Assembly: GCA_015146655.1 (NCBI GenBank)
Contig: VKHL01000020.1
Coordinates: forward strand, 204,761-268,760
Reading direction: 5' to 3'
DNA length: 64,000 nt
From: Ochromonas danica
Taxonomy: Eukaryota > Sar > Chrysophyceae > Chromulinales > Chromulinaceae
The position numbers were made by a program, and so were the translations under genes. Positions 63,001-64,000 of this stretch are shown in pieces (position 1 is the first letter of the stretch; every line of letters starts with the position of its first letter). The notes below the pieces were generated by a model. That model searched no databases, was not told the DNA's origin, and worked only from the letters and a program-made list of their open reading frames with translations.

Positions 63001-64000
63001 CTCCTGCTCCACTAGCCATGGCAGTAGTGTCAGGGAAGGCAGCTTGTAAGAGAGCTTGTAAGTCAGCTAGTCCCTCCGCAGCCTCTCCCTGCTGTCCTCG
63101 TAGAATAGCCCGAACTAGTCGGAACTTACCCTGTGATCGAATATTGAAGTCAGCAGAGAGAGCTTGTTGTAACAGTCGATCAGCTGTTGCAGTAGCTCCA
63201 CGTTGAGCTTCTAGAAGAGCCATTTGTAAGAGAACACCAGGGGATTGAGGTTGATAGGAGAGAGCACGGCCTAAGATATTGATGGCTTGCGCGGGAAGGT
63301 TGACATTACTATATGCGCGGGACAGCTCAAGATAGGCGGGGAGGAGGCCAGGGGACAGAGTCATAACGGATTGCAGGAGTTTCATTCCATGGAATAGAGC
63401 AGGTGAGGTGGAAACAGCCTCTTCCACGGAACCATCCACTCCTCCTACTGCTCCTCCTCCACCTCCACCTCCACCACCAGAGGCATCATCATCACCAAGA
63501 AGAGTAGTTCTATACCATGCTGAAGTACCCACAGCTTCAATACCATGGTCATCATTTCCTTCTTCTTGTTGTTCTTGAGCAGAACGAGCTTGTTGCAAGA
63601 CTTGTCCCATGCCTCCAGACACTCCTCCTCCTCCTCCTCCTCCATCTCCAGCACTGCCACTGGAAAGGTATTGAGCAGGGTTAGCAGCACTATCCACATG
63701 AGTTAAGACCTCCAAGGCGAGGGTTAAGGCAAAGTCTGGATCACCTTTGCGAAGGTTGTCAAAAGCATCGAGATAAACGCGTTTCTGCCCTCCTTGTGCT
63801 TCTAATAAACCTCCCGTCACTACACCTCCTCCTCCTCCTGCACCACTACTCACAGTAGTGCCTCGGTAGTATCGAGAGAGGGTTTGTTGGCCTATGAAAT
63901 GGTCAAGGCATTGTTGCAAGAGAGCAAATTGTTCTTGCGCGGGATCCTTCTTCGCTCGACTAACAAGTGCTTGTAAGTAGAGCATAGGGTAGCCCATCTC
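60017..64000 (-). CDS. TTC21B: IFT139/TTC21B intraflagellar transport TPR protein (5' partial)
   Basis: The frame is open from the right edge to the stop at 60017, giving at least 1327 residues without an intron. The C-terminus matches TTC21: VGFKLAFAYLKCRRLVEAVDVCQ, YPDYPRIQEEILNKAL. Earlier blocks also match: GKIGRALVASHDYHRAVDFYETAL, LAGYHYCHGLYLRYT-type FQYCKGLYLWYT equivalents and LPAVLGLATCFMMDKQQHKARNLLKR. The missing part should be about the first 380 residues. IFT139 is a peripheral IFT-A subunit that carries membrane proteins into and back along cilia. Unlike animal orthologues, the TPR units are separated by long poly-Gly, Ser/Gly and Thr/Ser insertions encoded by GGA/CCT microsatellites. 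Confidence 0.93.
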   Translation of the reverse strand, partial: EMGYPMLYLQALVSRAKKDPAQEQFALLQQCLDHFIGQQTLSRYYRGTTVSSGAGGGGGVVTGGLLEAQGGQKRVYLDAFDNLRKGDPDFALTLALEVLTHVDSAANPAQYLSSGSAGDGGGGGGGVSGGMGQVLQQARSAQEQQEEGNDDHGIEAVGTSAWYRTTLLGDDDASGGGGGGGGGAVGGVDGSVEEAVSTSPALFHGMKLLQSVMTLSPGLLPAYLELSRAYSNVNLPAQAINILGRALSYQPQSPGVLLQMALLEAQRGATATADRLLQQALSADFNIRSQGKFRLVRAILRGQQGEAAEGLADLQALLQAAFPDTTAMASGAGGGGGSSGNAVFNFNVQSSTSTSSSATTSGNSNDEVVLGSGWSGMSFGGGGGSGSGAGGGGGGVFINYADMLRLTEEDVITACVVAAGMLAMLHRNTEAHRVLAHAKVLTAGTPQEVLLSLASAQLFVARGDIDQALRTLEKVPPTSGIYPRACVMKANLLLTNTHNRQAYSDCYLSLVEVAPTAYNYTLLADSYLRILNIDAAIDALEQALALDGGKNGRLRGKIGRALVASHDYHRAVDFYETALRDLTNRIRDATTSTNATSSSSKSNGGRGGGGGGGGGGGGGVTTVVVVVEDLIRERLLLAHDLARLYVKLQRTEAAIRVLQTVLVDSPRSSSSSSSSTNPTSADLQANLATYLELVAVYRAGGGKKGSGEGDDGSSSYANAREVLVSLQTAYTLCRTLYTSARNSTTTSRLYGADKLTPWKQQLVSLCCALAKEHFLMGEEEEEAEALRYLDEASQYDNTSSEVLLLLAKIYRKKKSYEACQVQCNKILSSAEAGAGGGGATVVEALLLLSEVLLLMSDADKAVEPLLRYLQPALGSSSTAVERGGGGGESSKSPTSSSTTTTSSSLYTFTCSASGISTFTVLERAIPLLRRAGRLSEAKQLLLAIEKKDKRHLSQAGYHYCHGLYLRYTNDIAKAILSFNFCRRDPVWAAKALLHMIQLYLNPDQAGIWEEATSATSASTTLSSEGGGGGGTRESVDDVTRGHITIADTLLRELRPLLTTSSSSSLAKAGGEEGGAGGGGLIDRRRLQVLENYISLGSRSKVGIERATQSFSDMLEEDTDYLPAVLGLATCFMMDKQQHKARNLLKRVGKLEARPVAEGNGIGGIGGSSSGKTGGNSSGNNSSGNGGNSRIPPGEDDGSGDDFERANLLLAKFYIDKGRSDQAQEVCKKLLQENKSCSQAWELLGLIFEKDATYDLAADAYAKAWALEFEASATVGFKLAFAYLKCRRLVEAVDVCQTVLKQYPDYPRIQEEILNKALQAMRTNAVIL

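Noticed and set aside
1-64000. CRISPR arrays, bacterial operons or a viral segment
   Set aside because: No regularly spaced repeats of that kind, introns throughout, and only cellular eukaryotic gene families were seen.

Overview
This is nuclear DNA of a eukaryote, probably a photosynthetic protist with cilia. Almost every gene is a conserved eukaryotic family, and the coding regions are broken by short GT-AG introns of about 48-110 nt. A plastid is indicated by a plastid terminal oxidase (5964-7663), a fibrillin/PAP-like protein (52801-54588) and several predicted signal-peptide-plus-extension N-termini like the bipartite presequences of algae with complex plastids. Cilia or basal bodies are indicated by IFT139/TTC21B (60017-64000, running off the right edge), a CFAP20DC-like protein (43636-45621) and WRAP73 (11264-12841). 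A heterokont (ochrophyte) alga is my best guess, but the sequence alone does not fix the lineage.

Layout. 1-14.6 kb: a 5'-truncated PDZ+VHL-beta protein, a two-RRM protein, an FHA-RING ubiquitin ligase, PTOX, HscB co-chaperone, an SRSF2-like splicing factor divergent from ARL2, WRAP73 and the ribosome-biogenesis nuclease NOB1. 14.6-18.1 kb: a gene desert with a short inverted-repeat element, TTAGGG arrays facing CCCTAA arrays, and a dense cluster of short direct and inverted repeats. 18-41.6 kb: a kinesin-4-like chromokinesin with a C-terminal SAP motif, an MPO1/DUF962 protein, 3-hydroxyacyl-CoA dehydratase, a DTW-domain tRNA modifier, cystathionine gamma-lyase, RNA polymerase II RPB2, a large unknown protein, two secretory-pathway glycosyltransferases, an NTF2-like protein and an unknown nuclear-type protein. 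41.8-43.6 kb: a 1.7-kb copy of the desert element carrying a broken NAD(P)H-hydrate dehydratase fragment and a small PIP-box ORF. 43.6-64 kb: CFAP20DC, a zinc alcohol dehydrogenase, a mitochondrial-carrier-family protein, two identical tRNA-Arg(ACG) genes flanking a UDP-glucuronate 4-epimerase, a second NTF2-like protein, the PAP-like protein, a globin with a myristoylation-type N-terminus, a glycosyltransferase joined to a helical-repeat domain, and IFT139.

The genes form no operon. Functional themes are RNA production and processing (RPB2, SR protein, RRM protein, NOB1, DTW protein), cilia and microtubules (IFT139, CFAP20DC, WRAP73, ARL2, kinesin), the secretory pathway and glycans (three glycosyltransferases, GAE-type epimerase) and plastid or lipid metabolism (PTOX, PAP-like, HACD, MPO1). 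Several close divergent pairs probably share promoters (SR/ARL2 165 bp; RPB2/unknown 266 bp; MPO1/HACD 391 bp).

The most notable non-genic signals are (1) a family of inverted-repeat elements with a shared AT-rich end, seen as a 0.2-kb empty copy and a 1.7-kb copy with gene cargo, and (2) inward-facing interstitial telomere-type repeats 1.5 kb apart, the arrangement expected of an old telomere-telomere fusion. All family assignments come from reading motifs by eye; no database search was run.
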